A DNA stretch of 64,000 nt from Panonychus citri (taxonomy: Eukaryota; Arthropoda; Arachnida; Trombidiformes; Tetranychidae): contig NW_026515539.1 of the NCBI RefSeq assembly GCF_014898815.1, positions 1,736,001 through 1,800,000 of the forward strand, given 5' to 3'. Position 1 is the first letter of the stretch; the number at the start of each line of letters is the position of its first letter. Below, piece after piece: positions 51,243 to 63,167 of the stretch. Under the pieces are notes generated by a model that had not been told where the DNA came from, did no database searches, and saw only the letters and a program-made list of their open reading frames with translations. The position numbers were made by a program, and so were the translations under genes.

Positions 51243-52092
51243 TTGTTTGCTAATTGATTAAAACAATTGACCTTTTGTTTGTCACCAAAAATTACGGGCT
51301 AACGAAGTTGAAAAAAAAACATTGGACAGTTTAATTCAACATCTAATACAAATTGGATCATCAAAAGTGATAAAATTAATAATTTACTGTGTAAATTAAC
51401 AATTAACTAATTTTAATCTTTATTCTCATTTACCTTTGTAAATCATCATTATTATTAAATTTAAACGAACTAATTTATTACCTCAAACAATTGAAAACTT
51501 TCTCAATCTTTGAATGAACAATTCAATGATCACAATAAAATGATTGTTTCATTTAAGCTTAAAACTTATCAAATATTATTGATTTTGAGTTGATCTTAAA
51601 TATGGATAATCAATAATTCAATCAATTGAAAACAAATTATTTTCACCATTTAAGTTAATCACAATGATTATGATTCAAGTGAAGACTGATAACTTATCAG
51701 TGATGAATTTCAACATGAGCTGAACCTTGGAAAAGTGAATATACTTGAGTGAACATGTAAATCATTGACTTGAAGCCAAAAAAAGATTCAAGTTGAATCA
51801 TTTTTCATTACACAAGAATTTATGAAATTGTGGTGAAGGTGGAAGAGGAAAATCATGAAGAAAGAACCGAAAGTGTCACAATCAAGTTAATCACTATGAG
51901 TTGGGGATAATCATCATAACCATTTATAGTCAACTGATAGAGAGATGATGAGGTGATAACAAAGTATTTGAAACTTTAGATGGATAAGGTTCTATGGGTA
52001 ACAATTAGTAAATTGTTCTTTCTACAACCAACAACTTGTTATCTTAATTCAGTTCATTTAGAGTGTTGTTATTGTAATAATGGTATCGATTA
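51243..52092. other. Gene-free interval downstream of the His-rich gene
   Basis: AT-rich sequence without a supported gene. It lies just outside the segment duplicated near 59.3 kb, whose left boundary in this locus is at about 52093. Confidence 0.4.
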
Positions 52093-52944
52093 CATAAAGA
52101 TGGAAATTCTAATACACAAATTGAATTAATCTCTTATAAATCAAGTCGAAATATGAGGAACAATGTCAACAACAATAATTCTATCAATGATTGATGTTTA
52201 GAAAATGTTTACACAGAACAATCAATTGATTGGTTTATAATTAAAGGAGAATAAAAAAAAAAGAAGCAAATTTTCACCATGAAAGAAACAACAACAGAAA
52301 AGGAAATTTAAAGAATCAGTTAATCAATTGATTAACTGGAATGATGATTAATAGATGGTGATAATTGTGTTAACCAGAGCAGTTTACAAGGAAACAATTA
52401 ATTTGCTAAGAAAATAAAGTAATTAAATGTAACTGAATTAAAGTTAAATGATGAGTAAAGTGGTGAGAATGAAAAAAGTGACGATAAGATTAAAGAATCA
52501 GCTGAGAATCGATTATCTTATAATCGATTATTCTCTTTACGGGCGTTGTTTATGTTGAATGTTCATTGAGAATCAGTTGCTTGGTGTGATTGTAACATTT
52601 TTTAATTGTCTTTAAGAAATTGATCTATTTTTTATTCTATTTTATCAATTTTATCAATTGCTCAATTCTAAATTAGTGTCAAGTGTGTGTATTGTCCCAA
52701 GATGGATTTTGGTAAGTTCGATCTTTGCTTATTCTCTTTGATGTTTTCTATTCTTTCTCTCTGATTATCATCGTATTTTTATTTCTTTAAGAGAAGAATT
52801 TGTTTTATATCGAATGGATTTATTTTATTTTCTCTTTTTCTTGTTAATTTCTTTTGATTAATTTTGTGTTTCATGTTTTATTTTTCATCGAAATTGATGC
52901 ATTTTTCTCTTTTTTGTTTGATTTGCATAGAAGAGAAACCATTT
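52093..52944 (+). repeat. Source segment of CAP 5' duplication (promoter, exon 1, intron 1, first 14 bases of exon 2)
   Basis: These 852 bases reappear in the same orientation at 59266-60120 with only scattered substitutions and small length changes in A and GT runs. It contains the CAP promoter, including a 10+3+10 inverted repeat at 52507-52529 (AATCGATTAT CTT ATAATCGATT) kept unchanged in the copy. Confidence 0.93.
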
Positions 52945-54434
52945 CTTCGAGAATGTAAAGACATCATTGAAGGTTCATTCGGTGCTTATCTTAATCTGAG
53001 TCAACAAATCGGTGATTTAGTTAATCAACATGCTCAAATGGTACGTGAAGCTGTTTCCAAGCTTTATTCTTTACTTATTTTAACTGGTAACCACAGTAAA
53101 CCAGACACAGGAATATTTATGCAGCTACTTAAGCCCTTATCAGAAAGTATAATGGCCATTCAAGAATTTCGTGAAAAAAATCGAGCCTCTTCTTGGTTTA
53201 ACCATTTGTCCGCCATCTCTGAATCTATTGGTGCTCTTGGTTGGGTAACAGTTTCTCCCACTCCTGCTCCCTTTGTGAAAGAAATGACCGATGCTGCTAC
53301 ATTTTATACTAATAAAGTTCTAGTGGCTTATAAAGAGAAGGACAAGACACACATTGATTGGGCCAAAGCTTGGCTTCAATTTCTCAATGATCTTCAAAAG
53401 TATATTCGAGTTCATCATACCACTGGTCTTACTTGGAATTCACGAGGAACCCCTGCCACTGCATCAGCTGGTGCTCCTTCTGCAGGTGGACCTCCTCCAC
53501 CTCCACCACCACCACCAGCTGATCTTTTTGCCGACCCCATGAAATCAGGACCCGGTGGTGATGATACTCGAAGTGCTTTGCTTAAAGAGCTTAACAGAGG
53601 AACTGAAATTACCAAAGGTCTCAAGAAAATCACCGCTGATCAACAAACTCACAAGAATCCGGCTTTAAGATCTTCAGGTCCAGCACCTTACAAAGCACCT
53701 TCATCAACTTCGCAACCAGTTGTTAAATCAGTTGCCCCACCAAAACCTCCTCGTTTCGAGTTGGAAGGTAAAAAATGGATGATTGAATATCAATCAGGTA
53801 AACGAGATCTTACCGTTAGTGATACCGACATGAGTCAATCTGTCAACATCTACAAATGTAAAGATTGTCTGGTTGTGATTAAAGGAAAGGTAAATTCAAT
53901 CACCGTCGATTCTTGTACCAAACTTTCATTGGTATTTGATGACATCGTTTCCGTCGTAGAGTTTGTCAACTGTCAAAATATTCAAGCTCAGGTAAGAAAA
54001 ATTAACAAATCTACCAACAAACAACCTGAGAACAAAAATGTAATTCAATATTTCTCCTCGTTTTCTCATCTTCTACCAGAGTATGGGCGCTGTACCAACT
54101 GTCAACATTGAGAAGACCGATGTAGTCGAGGTCTACTTGAACGCTAAATCACTTACCGCTGAAATCGTCACCGCCAAATCATCATCAGTCAATGTTTCAG
54201 TCCCTTCTGCCAATGGTGATTTCGTAAGTACCTGTCAACTCATTTTAAGCTTATCACCACACCTTATTGGTGTTATTTCCTCTTCCAATTTCAACATGTT
54301 GAAAAAAATTTTAATTTTATCTAATTTTCCTCTTGATTTGGCTCTTGAAGGTTGAACATCCTATTCCGGAACAATTCAAATCAATTTTCAACGGATCAGT
54401 CTTCAAAACGGAACCTGCTGATAAAGCAGCCTAA
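52702..54434 (+). CDS. capt: Adenylyl cyclase-associated protein (CAP/capulet)
   Basis: Four exons in phase: 52702-52711 (10 coding bases), 52931-53991, 54080-54223 and 54351-54434; 432 residues. It begins MDFEEKPFLREC and goes straight into the helical folded domain (about 12-170: FREKNR.SSWFNHLSAISESIGALGW). A polyproline run follows (about 195), then a WH2-like segment (DDTRSALLKELNRG) and the beta-helical CARP domain (LEGKKW, KCKDCLVVIKGKVNSITVDSC, LVFDDIVSVVEFVN, HPIPEQFKSIF). CAP recycles actin by severing filaments with cofilin and recharging ADP-actin. Human CAP1 (475) has about 40 extra N-terminal residues with the RLE oligomerisation helix. That helix is absent here unless another promoter supplies it. 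Exons 1-4 otherwise look intact. Parts of this gene are copied at 59266-60216 and, inverted, at 62459-62810. Confidence 0.95.
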
Positions 54435-56505
54435 TCTTTTCTCTCTGTCTACATTTATCCCTCTGTCTTTTTTTTCCATTTGTATCTCATTATCTGCTAC
54501 CTTTTCTCTATCTAATTTTACCTAATAATCTATGTGAACACAACCCTAATAGGCGAAAACCATTGAATCAATATCAGAATGATATCAACTTGAGAAGCGA
54601 GAGTTTATCAGCTGAAACAAATCAACGACGAGAGCAATACATGGGAAAACAGGAGAGGTGTAAAAGACAATCAAATTTAATCAGTGGAAAACAACTTTAA
54701 ATGATCTTATCGACGAGATTTTTAAATGATCATCAGAAAAGGAGCAAAGAGACAAAAAAAACAACCGAAAATCAATAAAAGGCAAAACAAGAACCCAAAA
54801 GTAACAAGTTTCCAGATAATAAATACGTTTAATTTCATCTCTAAGGTGATAAAAAGTGTAAATTGTTCATATCTTAATGGTAGTGATGATGATGATGAAA
54901 ACCTGAGGATCATCCGGTAAACAAAGTGCAGGGTGAAAAATAGATGATGATGATGAATGAAAGGAAGAAGCTAATTAAAGCAACTTGAAAAAATGACTAA
55001 CGATGAATCAGTTTAACCTTAGAACATTTTTGCCAACATTAATTTGAATCTTATAACCGTGACCGAGTTTAAATTGTTGATCAGTTTTTGTCTCTGAGTG
55101 TAAACAATCAACCAATTGACAATTGTTCCTCATCACTAAATTACTAACACTTACAATCAACTTAAAAAGTTACTTTTTCATATTCATAATTGTCAGTTAA
55201 GGTTAAGAATCTCAATTCATTTTTCCGGCTTCGTGTGAATTCATATTTGATTTACTTGGATGATTATTGACTAATCATTAATTTCTACAAATATTGATCA
55301 TCTTGATTTGTTTCACACTCGATTGTTTGACTAATTTAAAATCTAATTCTAACCAAAACCAATCAATCAATTTGCTATTCTATTTATGACTTTATATTGT
55401 TCTCAACTTTGCCTTTCGAAAGTTTTAGAACTTTTGATTGATCGAATTATTTTAATTCGTAAAATAATAACATTCTCAATGATTATTCGAATAAAATATT
55501 TTAATTTTCTATTTATCAATCTATTCGAAGTATCAATTAACCAAGATAATTTATCGCACGAGAAAAACAATCGATGATACCGATGAAATTGATCATAATT
55601 TTGATTTTTATCTTTGCTTTTTGCTTGATTCTTGTGTTAATGTTTAACATTAAGATTTTACAGAAAAAATAGATTACAGAGATTTCATTCTTGTAATAAT
55701 CAATAATAATATTAGTTAATTAACTCTTTATATAATTATAGTGTAATTAAGTACTCAGGAGACTCTTTTTTTGAAATTAAACTTTGTAACAATATTATCA
55801 TCTTTTTTTCGTTTTGTTTTGTTGATCGACGATCGGGTGGTTTTGTCTTTCAGTTGTTTTCGGTGAGACAATCAAAAGGAGAAACAAATTGTCTTTTTTT
55901 CGTTTAACAGTCTTCATTAAGTTAATAACAATTACGGTGATGGTGGCGGTTATGGTGATGATTATGATGATTGTGATGATCAAAAAATCCTTTGCTAAAG
56001 TTTAGAGTGATTTGACAATGTGTTGAGAGGGTTAATTTGTTGGATTAACCCTTTACCTTTTTAAGTAAATCATGTTTGTATTGGTGGTAATGTTTAAGTG
56101 TTTGTGGTTTGTTGAGTGTTTTAACTTGTTGACACTGTGGGTAATTGTTAACAGAGCTTTTGTTTCGTGTGTTGATTATTTAACTTTGATGGATAATAAT
56201 TTGTTTTCCTCTAATTGTAATGAAAGAGAGAGCGAGAGAGAGAGAGAGAAAAGGGGAAATTCATTGATGGAAACAGGATTTGTATGATAACGACGGCAGC
56301 GAGTGATGATGTCGACGTGATAACGAAGAGTATGATTACAGAGGTAATAATATTGTTGAAAATAAATCGTGTTGATGATTGTATTGATTTTTGGGTGTGT
56401 AAAAAATTCAAACTGTATTATCATGAAATGAGAATGTGAGAGAAAAATAAAAGAATTGAAACAAAACCTTGAAAAAAGAATTCATTCAATTGTTTCTTCT
56501 CTAAA
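54435..56505. other. Gene-free interval between convergent CAP and WASP
   Basis: Two kilobases of AT-rich DNA with no supported gene. It contains a GA microsatellite (56224-56249). Probably 3' UTRs and intergenic DNA. Confidence 0.4.
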
Positions 56506-59268
56506 TTATTCCCATTCATCATCAGACGGAGTATCACTTGAGGCATCACTTTCATCACTTGTACCCTGTAAGGCTCGTTGTCTCTCTTCAAGAGCTTTGG
56601 CCAAAGCTCCAGCTATACCACCGATTGGTTTGGCCTGGACTGGAGGTCGATCAGCGCCGGTGGTTTCAACTTTTCTCAATTCTTTTCCTTTACGAATTTC
56701 ATTTAACAAAGCATCTCGTCCAGTCTCAGCGGAACTGTTTGATTTGGAAGATAAACTTTCCTGGTCAATTTTGTTCAATTTAGGACCATTTCGTATGGCG
56801 TCCATGAGAGCAGATCGGGCATCAACTGGTGGTGGTGGTGGTGGCGGTGCCCCGCCGTTTGCATTGTATGATCGGTTTTCATCATGCCGAAGTGTAGGTG
56901 GACCAGAGCAAGGTGGGGGTGGAGGAGGAGGTGGTGGTGGACCCATGCCCATACCAGGAGGAGGTGGCGGTGGTGGTGGCGGAGGCGGTGGTGGAGCCAT
57001 TGAACCAAAAGATGGAGGTGGAGGCGGCGGTGGTGGCGCTGAATGTGGTAACTTCGATACTGGTGGATTCATTGGTGCAGGAGGCGGTGGTGGTGGAGCT
57101 GGTGTTCTATGGTGCTGTGTTCGAGCTGGTGGAGGTGGAGGAGCCCCAGTTGGAGGTGGTGGATGCCATGTTTGAGATTGGGGCTGAAAATTACAAAATA
57201 AACCGAATAATAATCAATAATCATATCAAAAGACCAATAAACTTTGTTCTTTTTATCATCGGATGAAGATTGAAACTTACAAGAGGTGGTGAGTAAGGAG
57301 GTAGAGGAAGTTTCTGTGAAAGATGTTGATCCATATCTTGTAGACATACTTGAATCCCTCCTCGTTTATCGACAAACTCATAGAGAAAACTACGAATATT
57401 GGGCAATTGAAGTTGCTTTTCAGTGACACCAGCGAATTCAAAAAATCTCTTGTACTCTGGAGTGATATTAGTAACCTGATTGATAGAAAGTTAATCAATT
57501 AGAATCAATAACCTTTCATGATGCTAATAAGTAGATTTTAGTATTTACATTAAAGCCGGTTTCGGGTGTCCAACCAATGTGACGAAGATGCTGGAAGTCG
57601 GTTGGAAGACCAATATCTTCCTTTCTCACTTTGGGTTTGTTTTTGTCTTTCTTTTCTTCCTTCTTTTTACCTTTCTCTTTTTTTTTACTCGCAATCGGAG
57701 TATGTGTTAAAAATGGGTCTGAAACTGTAAGAGAGACGGAGAGGGAGAGAGAGAGAGAGATTAGAGTAAAAATAAAACAGGTCAGTTAATAGTAATTATG
57801 CATTAGTGACTTAATTTGTTTCTTTGACTGTGATTACTTTTCCATTTCAACTAATTAGGTATTCAAAAGGCTTATTATTAGTAATATTTGATTTCTATTG
57901 TTCGATCCCTTTCATGTCATCAGACTAATGAGCTTTTGAAGGAGGAAAATGTCACAAACAATAAGAGAAATGAAAAGACAATCAAATCTTAAGAAGGGAA
58001 AAGCTGATTTGTTCATCTATAGTTTTGATTGAAAGGTAACTGATTAGTGATCTTTTGATAACCCAATTAAGAAATTGTTAAGTTGGTGATCAAGTTCATC
58101 CAATATTAAAGTAGAGTAGTTGATACATTAAATTCAGTGAGTAAGTGAGTCAGTGAAAGAAACTTGATCACCTGAATCCAATTAAACCTACTGAACAATA
58201 TATTATCTACTTATAATGATTGATATTAATTGTATGTTAAACTTTCATCTACGTGAGGTAAAAGTCGTAAAGTTTTCGCAGGTAAAAAAGGTCACAACAT
58301 TTAAATCATTTAAGTCTGGCAATAGTCTAATATCAAAATGATGAATGAATGACGATAAATATGTAAAAATGATCCAACCTGGTCCAGTTATACTAGGATA
58401 ATTGTTACTATTACTATTATTGTTTTGTTGCCTTGAACTTTTTCCTCGTTTTTCTGTGTGATAAAAGAGAATGAAAAAAAAAATGAACATAATTAGTCAA
58501 TGAAAAAATGATTTAGATTAAAAGAGAGATTTAAAAATATCAATGTTACTTTAAATAATCAGTTGATGTAATTGGGATGATTCACATGAAATGAAGCGAG
58601 TAAATATTGAATCAATTGGTAACAAATGATAACATTGATATTTAAAGTGATCAATTGAACAAAAGAGTAAAGTTTTACCTAAAATTTTCACTTTAGATTG
58701 GACTATGTTGAGAAAATCATTGGCTTCGTTACTGTCGGCGAAATATAAACCAGCTCGACAACTGTCCGCTTCGAAGGTGTGAAAATTGACTCGAGTAGCC
58801 TTGTAATCAAAGTAACGGTAAAGCTCTTGTTGCCAAACACATTGTCTTCTCTAGGATATGAATTACGAAAATGGACACAATTGTTATCCTAGTTTACGGA
58901 AAATTTAAGGGGAAGGACAATTGAAGGAGATGATGGCGGAAAAAAATGAGCAATTGACAACTTACATTGTCGATATCATAAACTTTGATAAAATAGGAGC
59001 GAACTATGTTGTCTTTGACAAAACAAACCATTCCGGTGGTATGTTTGGTCCATTTTGAGTGGGTCGGTGGTGTTGTGACCAGTAATTGGATAACTGTACT
59101 TGAAAGTGTCTAAAGGTGAAGGAAATGTTAGAACAGGATAATTGATGGAAAATTGTGAAGGTTTTGAGGAAATCATCTTACCACACACTTTTCTCCTAGA
59201 AGACTGAATAAAAAATCATTTTCTTCTCTGCTGAGTAATGTTGATCCTTTATTCTGGTTTGATGCCAT
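56506..59268 (-). CDS. WASp: Wiskott-Aldrich syndrome protein (WASP/N-WASP)
   Basis: Seven exons in phase: 59268-59182, 59109-58966, 58850-58679, 58453-58379, 57718-57549, 57475-57281 and 57183-56506; 506 residues, close to human N-WASP (505). Exons 1-3 encode WH1 (SREENDFLFSLLGEKCV, FVKDNIVRSYFIKVYDI, WQQELYRYFDYKATRVNFHTF). Exon 4 is a short Asn/Ser linker. Exon 5 holds a Lys-rich basic stretch and the CRIB/GBD (DIGLPTDFQHLRHIGWTPETGF), continuing in exon 6. The last exon has long polyproline blocks, two WH2 motifs (RSALMDAIRNG, RDALLNEIRKG), a central helix and the acidic DDEWE end that activates Arp2/3. All parts for Cdc42/PIP2-gated actin nucleation are present. The start codon coincides with the edge of the duplicated CAP promoter, so its upstream region is foreign to the gene. 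Confidence 0.96.
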
Positions 59269-60120
59269 AAAGATGGAAATTCTAATACACAAATTGAATT
59301 AATCTCTTATAAATCAAGTCGAAATATGAGGAACAATGTCAACAACAATAATTCTATCAATAATTGATGTTTAGAAAATGTTTACACAGAACAATCAATT
59401 GATTGGTTTATAATTAAAGGAGAATAAAAAAAAAGAAGCAAATTTTCACCATGAAAGAAACAACAACAGAAAAGGAAATTGAAAGAATCAGTTAACCAAT
59501 TGATTAACTGGAATGATGATTAATAGATGGTGATAATTGTGTTAACCAGAGCAGTTTACAAGGAAACAATTAATTTGCTAAGAAAATAAAGTAATTAAAT
59601 GTAACTGAATTAGAGTTAAATGATGAGTAAAGTGGCGAGAATGAAAAAAGTGACGATAAGATTAAAGAATCAGCTGAGAATCGATTATCTTATAATCGAT
59701 TATTCTCTTTACGGGCGTTGTTTATGTTGAATGTTCATTGAGAATCAGTTGCTTGGTGTGATTGTAACATTTTTTAATTGTCTTTAAGAAATTGATCTAT
59801 TTTTTATTCTATTTTATCAATTTTATCAATTGCTCAATTCTAAATTAGTATCAAGTGTGTGTGTGTGTTGTCCCAAGATGGATTTTGGTAAGTTCGATCT
59901 TTGCTTATTCTTTGTATTGTTTTCTATTCTTTCTCTCTGATTATCATCGTATTTTTATTTCTTGAAGAGAAGAATTTGTTTTATATCGAATGGATTTATT
60001 TTATTTTCTCTTTTTATTGTTAATTTCTTTTGATTAATTTTGTGTTTCTTGTTTTATTTTTCATCGAAATTGATGCATTTTTCTCTTTTTTGTTTGATTT
60101 GCATAGAAGAGAAACCATTT
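59266..60120 (+). repeat. Copy of the CAP 5' region placed directly upstream of WASP
   Basis: Matches 52093-52944 base for base apart from scattered substitutions and small indels (by eye well above 95 percent identity). The left edge falls on the CAT complementary to the WASP ATG. The inverted ATCGAT element (59679-59701) and the exon-1 ATG with its donor are preserved. The high match over non-coding DNA implies a recent DNA-level duplication, not retroposition. Confidence 0.93.
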
Positions 60121-60216
60121 TTTCTCCAGCTGACCAACAGGTCCTGGTGCTCGTTCTGTTGGGGGACTCCTTCACCACCATCAGCTGATCTTTTCGCTGA
60201 CCTCATGAAATCATGT
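59878..60216 (+). pseudogene. CAP pseudogene fragment with internal deletion
   Basis: Exon 1 (59878-59887), intron and the start of exon 2 are present. After the first 14 bases of exon 2 the sequence jumps, through about 25 unmatched bases, to a degraded copy of the polyproline region (60144-60216, matching about 53467-53548, ending DLMKS). More than 500 bases of exon 2 are missing, the reading frame is lost, and a stop follows. It cannot encode CAP, but its promoter looks intact. Confidence 0.85.
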
Positions 60217-60227
60217 AATTGAATCGT

Positions 60228-60897
60228 TCGATCAATTTTGGTGAATTCACTTTGAAAAATGATCTCTATATCAATCTAATAACCAATGACAGTACCACCG
60301 ATAGCGTTATGGTTTTGGGACCAAAGGTATTCGTTTAGATTGGAAGGAGATAAAGTTTAAATATCTTACATGTTCGGTGATGAACCATTGAGAATGTTTC
60401 TTTAATCTAATTTTGTTGATTTGAAATGAAATGTTAATTTGAAAGAAAATGGATAACCCTTGAACCCGATAAACTCAACAGGTGAAACGAGCGTCGTTGA
60501 AATGATAATTTACCTCAAGGGTATTTCCAAGGGCAATTCCCGTTATGGACCAAAGCCTATTCTCAACTGACCCCGAGACTCGATCGGCACACGCTTGTAT
60601 TATCAACAATTCAATTTACAAATGTGATGAGTCACTTGACTTTCAAGAGTGCGATGTGTCTAACCCAAAGATGCGAACATTAAAATTTATCGATGAGAAA
60701 TTATCCTTCGAAAACTTGGAATTATTGAATCACAATGATGATCTAATTCTTTGTGATAAAGACACCAAAAAAGCTTATAAATACAATTCATCTAAAAATG
60801 ATTGGCAATTCTTATTTGAAATAAGAACAGAAAAAAAATTGATCACAATGGTATCAATTCATCTACTTAATTCTTATCCTCAAACAATTATATAATC
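60228..60897 (+). pseudogene. Broken coding remnant, possibly the C-terminal part of a BTB/kelch-like protein
   Basis: Coding-like stretches occur in shifting frames: 60228-60335 (EFTLKNDLYINLITNDS, then a stop), about 60330-60388 (IRLDWKEIKFKYL) and 60545-60895 (116 residues including DKDTKKAYKYNSSKNDWQFL). Strand-and-turn spacing such as YKYNSS..DWQF resembles a kelch blade, and a BTB gene begins at 63565, so this could be the tail of a related copy. Frameshifts and stops argue for a pseudogene. The family call is tentative. Confidence 0.35.
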
Positions 60898-61456
60898 TCA
60901 ATCTATTAGACAAAAAATATATTATCTCAATGTTCACATTGTAACTTCACTTACACAATATTGTATTGAGAAAATTAGAAATCAATCAATTTCTAAGACT
61001 TTTCAGAATAATTTCTTTGTATCAAATTATAAATATAATCAAATGAGATTAAAATGAAAGTAAAATTATAATCCATCAAGAATCCTTATCCAATTATCAG
61101 AGTCACAAATCGCTGATCAACTGAATAGCGAGATTATTTGAGGATAAAATCTGCGATTATCATGATGTTTTATGAAACAAATTCATTTATTTTTTTAGCA
61201 ATTTAGATCTAAATAGCAATTAAACTAATAACATGAGAAAAAGACAGTATATCGGCCATTTTTGTAATCGATTGACAAAAAATTGAGGAGAATCAGAATT
61301 TTAAACTTTTACATTGATTTTTAGCAGTTTCGTTTAGATCTCATTCTATCGATTATTATCAGTTACTCTGCCGAAATCATTCCCAGAATTATGGTTCAAG
61401 TACTGAGAGTCTTGAACAGAGTTTCAATAAATAGATACTACTTGAAGTTTACTCAC

Positions 61457-61899
61457 CGATTTGATTCTAGTTGTTGATCATTTTTAATGTTTGGACGGAA
61501 AAATAAATTAAGCGTTTCGATCACTTCACTATAAGGTAATCTAACTTGTGAGAAAAAATCAGAAGTCATTACGGTCACTTCGAGTCCCGTTACACTTGGA
61601 TAAGAGTTACGATAAAATGATGATTTTTGGTGATTTAACAAATTGAGTCCATTTAAATGTTGACCAAGTCTACTTTCAACTCCAATGTAACGACCACGGC
61701 CTCGATTACCATAAGAACCTCTTATTGGTCTCCAATCATTCAAATCCTTCAGATGATGACGATTAGAGATATTAAAGTCTTTGTGATTTTTGTTATTATG
61801 ACGATTAAGCAATTGTCGTGATCGTCGTCGATTTAAATTAGTAATATTGTCCAGATTAACTGATGTTCTTGCATATCTCTCCAATTGATTTGTAGTCAT
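61457..61899 (-). CDS. Unidentified first exon or gene fragment, Arg/Asn-rich
   Basis: An open stretch of 147 codons plus two bases from ATG 61899 to a good donor (ATCG|GTGAGT) at 61456. The protein is basic, with RRRSRQLLNRHNNKN, a short RG patch (RGSYGNRGRGRY) and a more ordered end (VTVMTSDFFSQVRLPYSEVIETLNLF). I do not recognise it and could not find the next exon between 60900 and 61440. It sits between rearranged fragments, so it may be a gene fragment. The RG patch would fit RNA binding, which is speculation. Confidence 0.35.
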
Positions 61900-62458
61900 T
61901 ACTTACAATGCAATAATTTTCACATCACAATTAAAGAAATGAAAAACAAAACTCAATCTAGCGAGATTTTATTCAATGAAAAAATCACTTTAAAGCCAAA
62001 GGCTACATAGTTCTGCTCTAATATACTGAATTCCATGGGTTACCATTAATCACAAGGGTTAAAAGACGATTCAGTTCGTACTTAAATTATCATTTAAAAC
62101 TTTTATTCGATGACACTTTCTGTTAATCTTCATGTCACTTGTCTGTGTGTATGTTTTAATCAACAAGATGATGATGATGATCAACTGATAGTAATTATCG
62201 ATTGATTACCATAGATTTTTGATCATTATCATAGACTGAATATTTATTTCTTAAGAATCAGGTCGACATGCGAATTAAAACAGTTCACATCCCCTTAATT
62301 CTTAGATTTTCTAGGAAGTAAAGAATTAAGAAGTTATACTTGAATTATCGCGTGATAGCAAAATAAATACTCTAATTTCAACCTTTGAGAGTCAAATCAA
62401 GAGGAAAATTACTAATTTTAAATTAGTAATATAAAATCTATTTTTTTCAATATGTTGA

Positions 62459-62810
62459 TCGACTACATCGATCTTCTCACTGTTGACAGTTGGTACAGCG
62501 CCCATACTCTGGTAGAAGATGAGAAAACGAGGAGAAATATTGAATTACATTTTTGTTCTCAGGTTATTTGTTGGTAGATTTGTTAATTTTTCTTACCTGA
62601 GCTTGGATATTTTGACAGTTGACAAACTCTACGACGGAAACGATGTCATCAAATACCAATGAAAGTTTGGTACAAGAATCGACGGTGATTGAATTTACCT
62701 TTCCTTTAATCACAACCAGACAATCTTTACATTTGTAGATGTTGACAGATTGACTCATGTCGGTATCACTAACGGTAAGATCTCGTTTACCTGATTGATA
62801 TTCAATCATC
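62459..62810 (-). pseudogene. Inverted fragment of CAP (exon 2 end, intron 2, exon 3 start)
   Basis: The reverse complement matches 53778-54129 over 352 bases with a few substitutions and equal length. Intron 2 is included, so this is a genomic duplication. Both ends stop abruptly inside exons. No start, promoter or C-terminus is attached, so it is a dead fragment. Directly to its right, after about 12 bases, begins an ETHE1 fragment. Confidence 0.93.
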
Positions 62811-62822
62811 TCAATCAAGTAG

Positions 62823-63167
62823 CTTACTCATCATTTTTGGATAATCAAGATTGAGATTTTCCATAATTTGAATGAATTCAGCCCGTGATTTACTCAATCC
62901 GCAATTTTTTTCCTCTCCAATTGTTGATGTTAATTGACCTAAAGTTGTGATTAAAAATAAATCAATTGATTGAGTGATTAGCAATTCAATAAGAAAATAA
63001 TAATGTAATAACTGTTACAATCATGAGTTGGGTTAACATTATAATCATCAGGTAATATAAAAAGCCTGGAGACAACTGGACGATGATCCTAGATGGTAAA
63101 TGATTAACTGAATTAATTGACCATCTTTAGCAATTATATCAGACTGAGCTCCACTCGATTTAGATTT
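62823..63167 (-). pseudogene. Shortened genomic copy of ETHE1 (parts of exons 6, 5 and 3)
   Basis: 62823-62945 matches ETHE1 exon 6 and its donor (source 6470-6595), including intron bases. Exon 5 follows in damaged form (about 63010-63093, with a deletion after AAAGCCTGG). After a jump, 63117-63167 matches part of exon 3 (source about 7034-7085). Exon 4 and the metal-site half of exon 3 are missing. It diverges more from the source than the CAP fragment does, so it was copied earlier or evolves faster. Confidence 0.85.

Noticed and set aside
56456..57266. Long plus-strand open frames rich in Gly
   Set aside because: They are antisense to the polyproline exon of WASP (CCA/CCT read backwards as GGT/GGA); composition, not coding, keeps them open.
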